Part shown: positions 51,872-60,996 of the stretch, piece by piece
Numbering within the stretch: the first letter of the stretch is position 1
Layout of the letters: each line of letters opens with the position of its first letter
Assembly: GCF_902459535.1 (NCBI RefSeq)
Contig: NZ_LR699553.1
Span: 3,658,001 to 3,722,000 of the forward strand
Direction: 5' to 3'
DNA length: 64,000 bases
Source: Paraburkholderia dioscoreae
GTDB lineage: Bacteria > Pseudomonadota > Gammaproteobacteria > Burkholderiales > Burkholderiaceae
Notes under the pieces: generated by a model
What the model was told of the DNA's origin: nothing
Seen by the model: the letters and a program-made list of their open reading frames with translations, nothing else
Databases searched by the model: none
Position numbers and translations under genes: made by a program

Positions 51872-53191
51872 ATGGACCAGAGCAGGACAAGCGAAGTTGA
51901 ACAGCCCGAAGTTGAACAGCCGGTAGAAGGCGAGGCTGACGTTGCGGGCAAAGCCGTGCAGTTCGATCTGTTCGGCATGCCGGTGGAAACGCCGCCGCCG
52001 AAGGACGAGGCCCGGATCAACCCGTCACGTTCGAAGAGCGCCACCACCCTATCGCAACCGGACGACGCCGGTGCCGCGCCTGAAGCCGACACCGCGACCG
52101 TCCCCGCCGTCACCAAAAAGCGCCGCGCCCGGGAAATCCTCGCCGCCCCGCCCTCGCCCGAACTGCTCGCACTCGCGGCCGAACTGCCGCCGCAAATTCA
52201 TCTCGGCACCTCGACGTGGTCGTTTCCGGGCTGGAACGGCATCGTCTATGGCGACGAATACAGCAACAGCAAGCTCTCGCGCGAAGGCCTCACGGCCTAC
52301 GGCGCGCATCCGCTGCTCAAGACGGTCAGCATAGACCGGTCGTTTTATCAGGTGCTCACGGTCACCGAGTATTTGCGCTACGCGCAGCAAGTGCCCGAGC
52401 ACTTCCGCTTCATCGTCAAGGCGCCGATGACGATCACCGACGCCACCGTGCGCGCCGAACGCGGCGAGCCGGTCTCGATGAACCCGTGTTTTCTGAACGC
52501 GCAAATGGCGATCGACGACTTCGTCACGCCTTGTCTCGAAGGCCTCGGCGCCAAGGCCGGCGCGCTGGTGTTCCAGCTTTCGCCGCTGCCGGATCAAATG
52601 CTCGCACATCCGGCGGCATTCATCGAACGGCTGGCCGAATTCCTCGCGGCCTTGCCGAAGCTGCCGGACGGCACCTGCTACGCGATCGAAATCCGCGATG
52701 CGAGCCTGCTCACGCCGCGCTTCATCCGCACACTCAAAACGGCGGGCGTGCGCTATTGCGTGGGAATTCACGCCCGCATGCCCGACCCGCTGCGCCAGGC
52801 CGCAGCGCTCGCGCTGCTGGACGGCGAGCCGGCCGGACCGTTGATCGTACGCTGGAGTCTGCACGGCGGCTTCAAATACGAACAGGCAAAGGCCAAGTAC
52901 GAGCCGTTCAACCAGCTGGTCGATCAGGATCCGGCGACCCGTGCTTCACTCGCCGAACTGGCCGCGCGCTACGCGCTGGCCGGCCAGCCGGTGGTGATTG
53001 CGATCAACAACAAGGCGGAAGGCTCGGCGCCGCTGAGTTGTGTGGAGTTGGCGCGCGCAATCATCGAGGCGTATGCGCGGCTGGCTCATGAACACGAGCA
53101 CGACCATGAGCCCCCGCCGGCCGACGAGAACGAGAGCCCGCCTCACCCCGACGCCTATGAAGGAACCTCACCCAGACGCTTGCCGTGTTAG
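51872..53191 (+). CDS. DUF72 family protein (YecE-like)
   Basis: A 439-residue protein of the DUF72 family, a TIM-barrel fold of unknown activity. The family region starts at about residue 105 with IHLGTSTWSFPGWNG and includes LKTVSIDRSFYQVLT, FRFIVKAPMTITDA and YAIEIRDASLLT. The N-terminal 100 residues are an unusual acidic, Pro/Glu-rich extension (EQPEVEQPVEGE, then a segment VQFDLFGMPVE). The C-terminus is His/Glu-rich (HEHEHDHEPPP), possibly metal-binding. Its end overlaps the convergent msrA by 4 bases. Confidence 0.88.
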   Translation: MDQSRTSEVEQPEVEQPVEGEADVAGKAVQFDLFGMPVETPPPKDEARINPSRSKSATTLSQPDDAGAAPEADTATVPAVTKKRRAREILAAPPSPELLALAAELPPQIHLGTSTWSFPGWNGIVYGDEYSNSKLSREGLTAYGAHPLLKTVSIDRSFYQVLTVTEYLRYAQQVPEHFRFIVKAPMTITDATVRAERGEPVSMNPCFLNAQMAIDDFVTPCLEGLGAKAGALVFQLSPLPDQMLAHPAAFIERLAEFLAALPKLPDGTCYAIEIRDASLLTPRFIRTLKTAGVRYCVGIHARMPDPLRQAAALALLDGEPAGPLIVRWSLHGGFKYEQAKAKYEPFNQLVDQDPATRASLAELAARYALAGQPVVIAINNKAEGSAPLSCVELARAIIEAYARLAHEHEHDHEPPPADENESPPHPDAYEGTSPRRLPC

Positions 53192-53736
53192 CTCGCCTTG
53201 ATCCGGTGAGCAAACTTCTGACGAAACTTCGCCACCTTCGGCGCCACCACGAACGAGCAATATCCCTGATTCGGATGGTGCGCAAAATAGTTCTGGTGAT
53301 AAGCCTCGGCGGGCCAGTAGTTGCCGTCCAGCGGCAGCACCTGGGTGACGATCTGGCCGTCGTAAATCTGCTGTTCGCCAATCTCGCGGATCGCCTGCAG
53401 CGCGATCTCCCGCTGCGCGTCGGAATGCGTAAAGATCACCGAGCGGTATTGCGTGCCGACGTCGTTGCCTTGCCGGTTCAACTGCGTCGGATCGTGGATC
53501 GCAAAGAAGATGTCGAGAATCTCGCGATAGCTGATCTTCGCCGGATCGAAGTCGACGTTCACGACTTCCGCGTGGCCCGTTTCGCCGTCGCACACGTCTT
53601 CGTAAGTCGGCTGCCGGGTCTGGCCGCCCGCGTAGCCCGACTCCACCGCGTTCACGCCTTCGACGCCCAGATACACCGCTTCGAGGCACCAGAAACAACC
53701 GCCGCCGAGAGTGGCGACTTCGCCTGTCTGACTCAT
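53188..53736 (-). CDS. msrA: Peptide methionine sulfoxide reductase A
   Basis: A 182-residue enzyme that repairs the S-epimer of methionine sulfoxide. The catalytic Cys is in GGCFWCLEAVY, with GVNAVESGYAGG and YWPAEAYHQNYFAHHPNQGYC later. It adds to the oxidative-damage genes elsewhere in the window. The start at 53736 (MSQTGEVATLG) is where the family begins. Confidence 0.96.
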   Translation of the reverse strand: MSQTGEVATLGGGCFWCLEAVYLGVEGVNAVESGYAGGQTRQPTYEDVCDGETGHAEVVNVDFDPAKISYREILDIFFAIHDPTQLNRQGNDVGTQYRSVIFTHSDAQREIALQAIREIGEQQIYDGQIVTQVLPLDGNYWPAEAYHQNYFAHHPNQGYCSFVVAPKVAKFRQKFAHRIKAS

Positions 53737-53992
53737 GCTGCCCGCTCCTTGAACTCATAATCGGCCGATGCCGGTCCACGCTTCGCCTCAACGCTCGTTC
53801 CACCACCCGATTTTCCAGCTTAGCGGGTTTTTCACTCACCGGCTCGCGGTCACGGCCAATCCGCCGCGATTGCAGTTAAAATTGGGACAAATCGACGATT
53901 TTCACTATGACTTTCGAATCATTTGTTTTCAGCCGCACGCGCGACAGGTTCATCCCGGGCTTCGGCCGGTTTGCGCCAGGGGCTCGCGCCCA

Positions 53993-54502
53993 ATGAAGCG
54001 CGCCAGCCCGCCCAACTTCGACCAGAGCGCCTTTAAACAGGCGCTCAGCCAATTCGCCACCGGCGTCACCGTCATTACAACGCGCGCGGCGTCCGGCCAA
54101 TTGATCGGCATCACGGCCAGCTCGTTCAATTCGGTTTCGCTCAATCCGCCGCTGGTGTTATGGAGCCTTGCCACACGCTCGGCGTCCATGCCCGTGTTCC
54201 GCGCGAACAGCCATTACGTGGTCAATGTGCTGGCCGCCTCGCAACTCGATCTGTGCAAGCGCTTTGCGACCGTGAAGGGCGACCGCTTCGAAGGCGTGTC
54301 GCATGCGCAAGGCGACACCGGCATGCCGGTGCTGGACGGTGCGCTCGCCTGGTTCGAATGCCATAACCGCAGCCGTTACGAAGAAGGCGACCACGTGATT
54401 TTCGTCGGCGAAGTGGAGCGCTGCGGCGTGCACGAAAATGCCGCCGGAATCTCGCCTCTGGTGTTTCAGAACGGCCAGTTTCACGGACTCAAGCCGCTTT
54501 GA
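53993..54502 (+). CDS. Flavin reductase family protein
   Basis: A 169-residue FMN-binding split-barrel protein of the flavin reductase (HpaC-like) group, which supplies reduced flavin to monooxygenases. The N-terminal FKQALSQFATGVTVIT, GITASSFNSVSLNPPLVLWSL and FVGEVERC blocks are typical. The start at 53993 (MKRASPPNFDQ) is chosen from family length; an upstream frame extends much further but lacks homology. No monooxygenase is adjacent. Confidence 0.88.
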   Translation: MKRASPPNFDQSAFKQALSQFATGVTVITTRAASGQLIGITASSFNSVSLNPPLVLWSLATRSASMPVFRANSHYVVNVLAASQLDLCKRFATVKGDRFEGVSHAQGDTGMPVLDGALAWFECHNRSRYEEGDHVIFVGEVERCGVHENAAGISPLVFQNGQFHGLKPL

Positions 54503-54522
54503 ACGCGCGGCCGTATTTGCGC

Positions 54523-55038
54523 TCAGCGATCGTTGTGCGCGGCGCCGTGCCCGCTGGCTTTCTTCACTAACGACACGGGCACGCCCGAATCTTCCTTGAG
54601 TGTCTGCAGCACGATATTCGAACGAATATCCATCACGCCCGGCGCCTTGTAGAGCCGCTGCAGCACGAAATCCGAATAGTGCTTGAGGTTGTGCGCGAGA
54701 ACTCGCAGCAGATAGTGAGTCTCGCCGGTCACGACGAACGCGCCGACCACTTCCGGCCAGTCGCGCACCGCTTCCGCAAAGCGCTCGTGCCAATTCTCCT
54801 GGTCGTTGCGCATGGACACCTGCACGAACGCTTCCAGTTCAAATCCCAACACTTCGCGGTTCAGACACGCGCGGTAATGTTCGATGACACCCTGCTCTTC
54901 GAGCAGGCGCAGGCGTCGCAGACAAGCTGACGGCGAGAGCGAGATGCGCTCCGCGAGGTCGAGATTGCTGATCCGTCCTTCTTGCTGAAGCACCGTCAAG
55001 ATACGGCAATCGGTGGCGTCGAGCGAGATCGCGTTCAT
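54523..55038 (-). CDS. kynR: Lrp/AsnC-family regulator of the kynurenine operon (KynR-like)
   Basis: A 171-residue Lrp/AsnC regulator with an N-terminal HTH (DATDCRILTVLQQEGRISNLDLAERISLSPSACLRRLRLLE) and a C-terminal RAM ligand-binding domain (VVGAFVVTGETHYLLRV). It is divergent from kynB. In Pseudomonas, KynR, of the same family and position, activates kynBAU in response to kynurenine, so the same role is inferred here. Confidence 0.85.
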   Translation of the reverse strand: MNAISLDATDCRILTVLQQEGRISNLDLAERISLSPSACLRRLRLLEEQGVIEHYRACLNREVLGFELEAFVQVSMRNDQENWHERFAEAVRDWPEVVGAFVVTGETHYLLRVLAHNLKHYSDFVLQRLYKAPGVMDIRSNIVLQTLKEDSGVPVSLVKKASGHGAAHNDR

Positions 55039-55130
55039 ATTCGGTCTCCCTTTCCCATTTATCTCAAATTATGTTCCAAGACACGGCGTAGAAGGAGATT
55101 TTTTCGCAATCACATTTCGCGTCAAGCCAC

Positions 55131-55147
55131 CTATCATTCCCGGATAG
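55131..55147. promoter_or_regulatory. Inverted repeat in the kynR-kynB intergenic region
   Basis: CTATC-N7-GATAG, 21 bases before the kynB ATG; a candidate site for the divergent Lrp-type regulator. Confidence 0.3.
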
Positions 55148-55168
55148 ACACGAACCGCCGATGCGACT

Positions 55169-55807
55169 ATGCGAACACTTTGGGACATCACACCCGCCGT
55201 CGATGCCGCCACGCCCGTGTGGCCAGGCGACACGCCGGTGGGTATCGAGCGCGTATGGCGCATGGAGGCGGGCTCGCCCGTCAATGTGGCGCGGCTCACG
55301 CTGTCGCCGCACACCGGCGCGCACACCGATGCCCCGCTTCACTACGACGCCGAAGGCGCCGCGATCGGCGAAGTGCCGCTCGATGCCTACCTCGGCCGAT
55401 GCCGCGTGATTCATTGCATCGGCGCATCACCTGTTGTGACGCCACAACACTTGACCTGTTCGCTCGATGACCTGCCGCCGAGAGTCTTACTGCGCACTTA
55501 CAGAAACGCGCCGACCACCGTCTGGGACAGCGGGTTCTGCGCGGTCGCGCCGGACACCATCGATCTGCTGGCGTCGCGAGGGGTGAAGCTGATCGGCATC
55601 GACACACCGTCGCTCGACCCGCAGGAATCGAGGACGATGGACGCTCACCACCGCATCCGTGCGCATCGCATGGCGATTCTCGAGGGCATCGTGCTCGACG
55701 ACGTCGCCGCGGGCGACTACGAACTGATCGCGCTGCCGCTCAAGCTGACCACACTCGACGCAAGCCCGGTGCGCGCGATATTGCGCACACTACCCGAGTC
55801 TCACTGA
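55169..55807 (+). CDS. kynB: Kynurenine formamidase
   Basis: A 212-residue metal-dependent cyclase-family hydrolase that converts N-formylkynurenine to kynurenine. The metal-binding motif is HTGAHTDAPLHY, with WDITPAVDAATPVWPGDTPV at the start and GIDTPSLDPQES later. It is the first gene of the kynB-kynU-kynA operon and is 29 bases before kynU. Confidence 0.96.
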   Translation: MRTLWDITPAVDAATPVWPGDTPVGIERVWRMEAGSPVNVARLTLSPHTGAHTDAPLHYDAEGAAIGEVPLDAYLGRCRVIHCIGASPVVTPQHLTCSLDDLPPRVLLRTYRNAPTTVWDSGFCAVAPDTIDLLASRGVKLIGIDTPSLDPQESRTMDAHHRIRAHRMAILEGIVLDDVAAGDYELIALPLKLTTLDASPVRAILRTLPESH

Positions 55808-55836
55808 ATACCCCTGATCTGACTGACGGAATCACC

Positions 55837-57087
55837 ATGAACCACCGTGACGAAGCACTGGCGCTCGACAGCGCCGACCCGCTGGCGGCGTTGCGCGATC
55901 AATTCGCGCTATCGCCGACGACCATCTATCTCGACGGCAACTCGCTCGGCGTGCCGCCGGCCGCCGCCGCGCAGCGCGCGCAGACCGTGATCGGCGCCGA
56001 ATGGGGCGAAGGCCTGATTCGCAGCTGGAACACCGCGGGCTGGTTCGCGCTACCGCGCCGCCTCGGCAACAAGCTCGCGCCGTTGATCGGCGCGGCGGAA
56101 AACGAAGTGGTCGTCACCGATACGATTTCGATCAACCTGTTCAAGCTGCTGTCCGCTGCGCTGCGAGTGGCGAATGCGCGCGATCCGAAGCGTCGCGTGA
56201 TCGTTTCCGAGCGCTCGAACTTCCCAACCGATCTGTACATCGCGCAAGGACTGATCGAACAGATCGACCGTGGCTATGAATTGCGTCTGGTCGCCGATCC
56301 CGCCGAACTGCCCGCCGCGATCGGCGATGACACCGCTATCGCGATGATCACGCACGTGAACTACCGCACCGGCTACATGCACGACATGGCCCCGCTCACC
56401 AGGCTGATCCACGACAAAGGCGCGCTCGCGCTGTGGGATCTTGCGCATTCGGCGGGCGCGGTGCCGGTCGATCTGAACGGTGTCGGCGCGGACTACGCGG
56501 TCGGCTGTACATACAAGTATCTGAACGGCGGCCCGGGTTCGCCAGCGTTCGTGTGGGTGCCCAGACGGCACCAGAATGAATTTGCTCAACCGCTGTCCGG
56601 CTGGTGGGGTCATCGCGCGCCGTTCAGGATGGACCCGACGTATCAGCCCGACGACGGCATCGGCCGCTTTTTGTGCGGCACGCAGCCGATGGTGTCGATG
56701 TCGCTCGTCGAATGCGGGCTCGACGTGTTCCTGCAAACCGACATGCAGGCGGTTCGCAAAAAGTCGCTGGCGCTGACCGATCTGTTCATCGAACTCGTCG
56801 AAACGCGCTGCAGCGAGTTTCCGCTGAAGCTCGTCACGCCGCGTGAGCATGCGCAACGCGGTTCGCATGCGAGCTTCGAACATCCGCATGGTTATGAGGT
56901 GATGCAGGCGCTGATCGCACGCGGCGTGATCGGCGACTATCGCGAACCGCATGTGCTGCGGTTTGGTTTTACGCCGCTGTACACGCGCTTTGTCGATGTC
57001 TGGGATGCCGTGGAAACGTTGCGCGATGTGCTGACGCAAGAGACCTGGCGGGCGCCTGAATTTGCCGCACGCGGCGCTGTGACCTGA
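55837..57087 (+). CDS. kynU: Kynureninase
   Basis: A 416-residue PLP enzyme that cleaves kynurenine to anthranilate and alanine. The PLP lysine is in CTYKYLNGGPGSPAF; YLDGNSLGVPP, LALWDLAHSAGAVPVDL and GWWGHRAPF are typical. It is the second gene of the operon. The product anthranilate can enter quinolone synthesis or further degradation, whose genes are not in the window. Confidence 0.97.
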   Translation: MNHRDEALALDSADPLAALRDQFALSPTTIYLDGNSLGVPPAAAAQRAQTVIGAEWGEGLIRSWNTAGWFALPRRLGNKLAPLIGAAENEVVVTDTISINLFKLLSAALRVANARDPKRRVIVSERSNFPTDLYIAQGLIEQIDRGYELRLVADPAELPAAIGDDTAIAMITHVNYRTGYMHDMAPLTRLIHDKGALALWDLAHSAGAVPVDLNGVGADYAVGCTYKYLNGGPGSPAFVWVPRRHQNEFAQPLSGWWGHRAPFRMDPTYQPDDGIGRFLCGTQPMVSMSLVECGLDVFLQTDMQAVRKKSLALTDLFIELVETRCSEFPLKLVTPREHAQRGSHASFEHPHGYEVMQALIARGVIGDYREPHVLRFGFTPLYTRFVDVWDAVETLRDVLTQETWRAPEFAARGAVT

Positions 57088-57100
57088 GGAGTACGACGCG

Positions 57101-58033
57101 ATGACCGATCATATGCAAACACCGGGGTTGCCGGAAGAGAAACCGGCGCAGGGATGTCCGTTTGGGCACGGGAGTGCTGCTTCTCATGCGGCGGCCCCAG
57201 TCGCCGATTCAGGTGATGGCTGGCACGACGCGCAGCTCGATTTTTCGGAGTCGATGAGTTACGGCGATTATCTGTCGCTCGGAACGGTGCTGGATGCGCA
57301 GCATCCGTTATCGCCCGATCACAACGAGATGCTGTTCATCATCCAGCATCAAACGAGCGAGTTGTGGATGAAGCTCGCGTTGTATGAGTTGCGGGCGGCG
57401 CTGCAGGCCGTGCATCACGATGAGTTGCCGCCGGCGTTCAAGATGCTGGCGCGCGTGTCGCGGATCATGGAGCAGCTCGTACAGGCATGGAGCGTTCTCG
57501 CGACGATGACGCCGTCCGAGTACACGGCGATGCGGCCTTATCTGGGGAGTTCATCCGGGTTTCAGTCGTATCAGTATCGGCAGATCGAGTTTTTGCTCGG
57601 CAACAAGAATGGGCTGATGTTGAAGCCGCATGCGCACCGGGCTGACGTGTTTGCCGAGGTGAAGGCTTCGCTGGAGGCGCCTTCGTTTTATGATGAAGTG
57701 GTCAGATTGCTGGCGCGGCGTGGATTTGCGATTTCGCCTTCGCGGCTCGACAGGGACTGGACGCAGCCTACTGCTCACGACGCGTCCGTTGAAGCGGCCT
57801 GGCTCGAGGTTTATCGGAATCCTTCGCAGCATTGGGAACTGTATGAGATGGCTGAAGAACTGGTCGATCTCGAAGATGCGTTTCGGCAGTGGCGGTTCAG
57901 ACATGTGACCACGGTTGAGCGGATTATTGGTTTTAAGCAAGGCACCGGTGGGACTAGCGGGGCAACTTATCTGCGGAAGATGCTCGATGTGGTTTTGTTT
58001 CCCGAGCTTTGGCATGTGAGGACGATGCTGTAG
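57101..58033 (+). CDS. kynA: Tryptophan 2,3-dioxygenase
   Basis: A 310-residue haem enzyme that opens the indole ring of tryptophan to N-formylkynurenine, the first step of the pathway. MSYGDYLSLGTVLDAQHPLS, MLFIIQHQTSELWMKL and the haem-binding WRFRHVTTVERIIGFKQGTGGTSG region, in parts, are diagnostic. It follows kynU by 13 bases and ends the operon. Before the family domain lies a polar segment of about 45 residues with CPFGHG, resembling the usual burkholderial N-terminus. Confidence 0.97.
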   Translation: MTDHMQTPGLPEEKPAQGCPFGHGSAASHAAAPVADSGDGWHDAQLDFSESMSYGDYLSLGTVLDAQHPLSPDHNEMLFIIQHQTSELWMKLALYELRAALQAVHHDELPPAFKMLARVSRIMEQLVQAWSVLATMTPSEYTAMRPYLGSSSGFQSYQYRQIEFLLGNKNGLMLKPHAHRADVFAEVKASLEAPSFYDEVVRLLARRGFAISPSRLDRDWTQPTAHDASVEAAWLEVYRNPSQHWELYEMAEELVDLEDAFRQWRFRHVTTVERIIGFKQGTGGTSGATYLRKMLDVVLFPELWHVRTML

Positions 58034-58203
58034 GTCTTGTTTTTTTGCGCTGCGCTGGTTGCGTTCCCCGGCATCCTGGCCTTTGCCTGAGGTCGCTATC
58101 GTCTATTCGCATTGCACCCGCGCGCGGCGTGAGTGATCACCTGAACAACCAGGACGGGGCACGCAGCACCGTCCCGGCCCTGGACGACGCAAGGCCGTCC
58201 ACT

Positions 58204-60996
58204 TCAGACCGTCTCGTTCCGCTGTTCGAAAGCCGCGCGTCTGGTCGTGTAACTCTGCATCTGCGCCCACAGCGCGTCGGGTACCCGATAGGTGCGTGGC
58301 GGCTCCCCTAGCACGTTGGTTTGAGCCACGCCATCCAGGTTGTACAGCTTCAGTTCGCCCGATTCACCTGGCACCACGTAGGAACCGTCCCGGTACAGCA
58401 ACGCGGCGTTGTGATCTTTCAGCCACGCGTACATACGCGGACCGGTTCCCCTCGGCGCTTCGACCAGCCAGTCCTTAAAGCTGCCGTAGTCCGGTTCGCC
58501 CGGCACCCCGGTCACGAACGACGTCGTGCCAGACGGCAATACCGAATCCGGATCCCGCTCGAAACGGTATTGCGTGTCTGCACGGCCCGCGTCATTGTCC
58601 GTGTATGACCTCGGATCCGCCGCCGGCGTCACCGTCTTGCCGTCGCGATCCACGATGTCCCACCGGCTCTTCGTTTCCTCGAACGGCCCCGGATTCTGCG
58701 TCGCGGATAGCCGTGCGTACCCGTTCTCGTCATAAGTCACCCTCTGACCGTTTTCGTTGCTGACCAGGTGATGATCCTCGTCGTAGTGAAACGAGTCGCT
58801 CTTGTCGGTCGCCCTGTTGCCGGGGCCGTCCGCATACAGAAACCCTCCACTATCCGGACGCATCACGCTCCCCTTGCAAGACGGGTCCGTGAACTCGATA
58901 CGCCCGTCCGGGGTGATGATCGCGCTGCCAGCGTCTTTGTCCGGCCTCTGCGTGTTGCGCACGCCCACACGGTCGTGCGGGATGCCAGACGCCTCACCGG
59001 GCGCGAGCGGGTCTTTTACTCCAACGAGCGGCGTCAGCACGCCGAACGCTCCGCCCGCCCAGCCGTCCTTCGCACGAATCGCAACGGGGCCCGCGTAATG
59101 CTGCCCATTCGCCAGGGCCTGGATTTTCTCCAGCGCGTGCCCGTAAAACTGCGCCTGCGACAGATTCGGATCCTGCTTCGGCGTATAAATCGTCTTGCCG
59201 TCGCGCAAGCTCGTGGCGCCGATGAACGGCTTGTGCAGCGCGTCGCTCCACGCCGGGTCGTCGCCCGCGAAGCCTGCTAGCTGCGGCTGCGCGCCGGCCG
59301 TGCTGGTCTGGTCATAAACGTCCCACCGATAGTCTGGATTGGCCGTGTAGTCGCCCACCTCGCCGTTCTTCATCCCCCACCAGCCGCGCACCTGGTTGTA
59401 GTCGATACGGCCCATTGCCGCCACCTCGCCCAACCCCGGGTTGCGCGCATGCGCACCCAGCGAGCCGTCGACATCCACCATGTTCGGCGAAGGCGCCACG
59501 TCGTAGATGTAGCCGTCCTTCGCCGGCATCTTCTGCTGCGCTGTCAACGCCCTCCGGTATGTGCCCAGATAGCCGCCGCCATCGCTGTTGTGCGGATCCT
59601 TCGCGACCGCCGAATCGTGCAGATCCAGATTGACGTTGCGCAGCGGCGTGTCTTCGCTATTGAAACCGCCGCGCGCCTTTAACTCCTGCGGACTGACCGT
59701 CGACGGACGGTAAAGCCCGCCCGACTGCGTGTCCGTGCTGCGCTTCTTCAATTCATCACGCCACGACGGCCCCGGCCGATCCCAGTCCGGCCGTGGCAAG
59801 TCCGCGCGCGGCGGCGTCAGCGTCGCGTAGCCGCCCGGCTGCGCGGGCGGAGGGATCCCATAGCTGCCGCCGACAGCACCAAGGTTAAGGTCGCCGAGTT
59901 CGTGCTGCCTCACGTGAATCATGGCTTGATAGTCGAGTCCAAAAAACTTCACGCGACCGGACCTTGGCGCCGTTGCATCAAGGTAGCCGGTCAACGCAGC
60001 GGATAGCTGGTTGAAGTTGGAGTACCGAAACGCCCCGTAGTTGTTGTCGAAAATCTCATATCCGTCGCTCCGGTAGTCGCCAGTTTGGTGAAGTCTTTGA
60101 ATACCGAAATAATGGGCGCAAATGTCGTCATCATGTGCGTTCAGCTCTGCCGGCGCACTCATTTCAGTTGTCACTCCTACGAACTGGACCGGTGTGCCGT
60201 ATGTCTCTCCCAGCGGGTTGAAGGGCCTGGAAAAACGGTTTGCCAGCTCTGTGATTATCGAACGGGCGACTTCTCCAGCGGTGTGCTGCCCATCGTCCCA
60301 ATCCCGTCCAGGTATCTCGACATGATTGGCAAGAGGTACGTGCCCAACACTGCCATACCGAATCTGTAAATCGGACATTTCCGCCTCAGTGCGTTTGCGG
60401 ACGTCCTCCCCCCTTCTTCCTTCGAGTCTGGCGGCCACCTCAGAGGAAGCCGCCATCAAGTCCTGGCCGCTTTGCGCTGCTACAGACTCGACATATTGAG
60501 TACTGCCAAGGCAGCCGCTCCAATCTTCATAGCCTCGTCTCGTTTGGAACAGATACTCGTTGTTGTTTTCCGCTGATGGCTGATATAACGCGTTGTAGTG
60601 GCGCAAGGCAATAGGGAGGTAGGTGTACGGATGGAATGGCTGCGGAAGCGACGTGACTGGCGGCTTCATTACAGCGCTGGGTGAAGCATTACGTCCCTCT
60701 TCGCCAGCCGGCGGCGCCTCCGTGGGGGACCGCCTGGCTCTACGTTGCAACGCCTGAATCTTCAGCATCCCCTCCTGGCTAGAGCAAGGCCTCTGACCGT
60801 TACCCGAAAGCCGGTCTTGCGTCGGCTGCCGGCCCGCGCGTTTGTCGGGCAATGGGTGGCCCGATCCAGATTGCTGCGACGGTGTCGATCCTTCTGTCTG
60901 TTGATCGCGAGAATCATGGTGGCCGCCCCTGCCTTGCAAATTGTCCGGATAGGACAAGTACGCGGATGAAGTACCGTTCACGGAAGACGTTGCCAT
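58204..60996 (-). CDS. Large probable effector/toxin with LT/CT-A-like ADP-ribosyltransferase region
   Basis: A 930-residue protein, not a known characterised effector to me. The first 100 residues are Ser/Gly/Gln/Pro-rich without a hydrophobic signal peptide, like type III secretion N-termini. Residues about 426-592 align with the A1 part of heat-labile enterotoxin/cholera toxin: GLYRPSTVSPQELKARGG, DGGGYLGTY, GYIYDVAPSPNMVDV, GEVAAMGRIDYNQVRGW and PQLAGFAGDDPAW. R430 and E524 are kept; the first ExE Glu is L522, and the STS motif reads LGT. Residues about 155-345 faintly resemble YopT-type C58 proteases (Cys162, His295, Asp317 in YEIFDNNYGAF). Residues 600-930 are unrecognised. GAGAGG precedes the start. 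Confidence 0.72.
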   Translation of the reverse strand: MATSSVNGTSSAYLSYPDNLQGRGGHHDSRDQQTEGSTPSQQSGSGHPLPDKRAGRQPTQDRLSGNGQRPCSSQEGMLKIQALQRRARRSPTEAPPAGEEGRNASPSAVMKPPVTSLPQPFHPYTYLPIALRHYNALYQPSAENNNEYLFQTRRGYEDWSGCLGSTQYVESVAAQSGQDLMAASSEVAARLEGRRGEDVRKRTEAEMSDLQIRYGSVGHVPLANHVEIPGRDWDDGQHTAGEVARSIITELANRFSRPFNPLGETYGTPVQFVGVTTEMSAPAELNAHDDDICAHYFGIQRLHQTGDYRSDGYEIFDNNYGAFRYSNFNQLSAALTGYLDATAPRSGRVKFFGLDYQAMIHVRQHELGDLNLGAVGGSYGIPPPAQPGGYATLTPPRADLPRPDWDRPGPSWRDELKKRSTDTQSGGLYRPSTVSPQELKARGGFNSEDTPLRNVNLDLHDSAVAKDPHNSDGGGYLGTYRRALTAQQKMPAKDGYIYDVAPSPNMVDVDGSLGAHARNPGLGEVAAMGRIDYNQVRGWWGMKNGEVGDYTANPDYRWDVYDQTSTAGAQPQLAGFAGDDPAWSDALHKPFIGATSLRDGKTIYTPKQDPNLSQAQFYGHALEKIQALANGQHYAGPVAIRAKDGWAGGAFGVLTPLVGVKDPLAPGEASGIPHDRVGVRNTQRPDKDAGSAIITPDGRIEFTDPSCKGSVMRPDSGGFLYADGPGNRATDKSDSFHYDEDHHLVSNENGQRVTYDENGYARLSATQNPGPFEETKSRWDIVDRDGKTVTPAADPRSYTDNDAGRADTQYRFERDPDSVLPSGTTSFVTGVPGEPDYGSFKDWLVEAPRGTGPRMYAWLKDHNAALLYRDGSYVVPGESGELKLYNLDGVAQTNVLGEPPRTYRVPDALWAQMQSYTTRRAAFEQRNETV

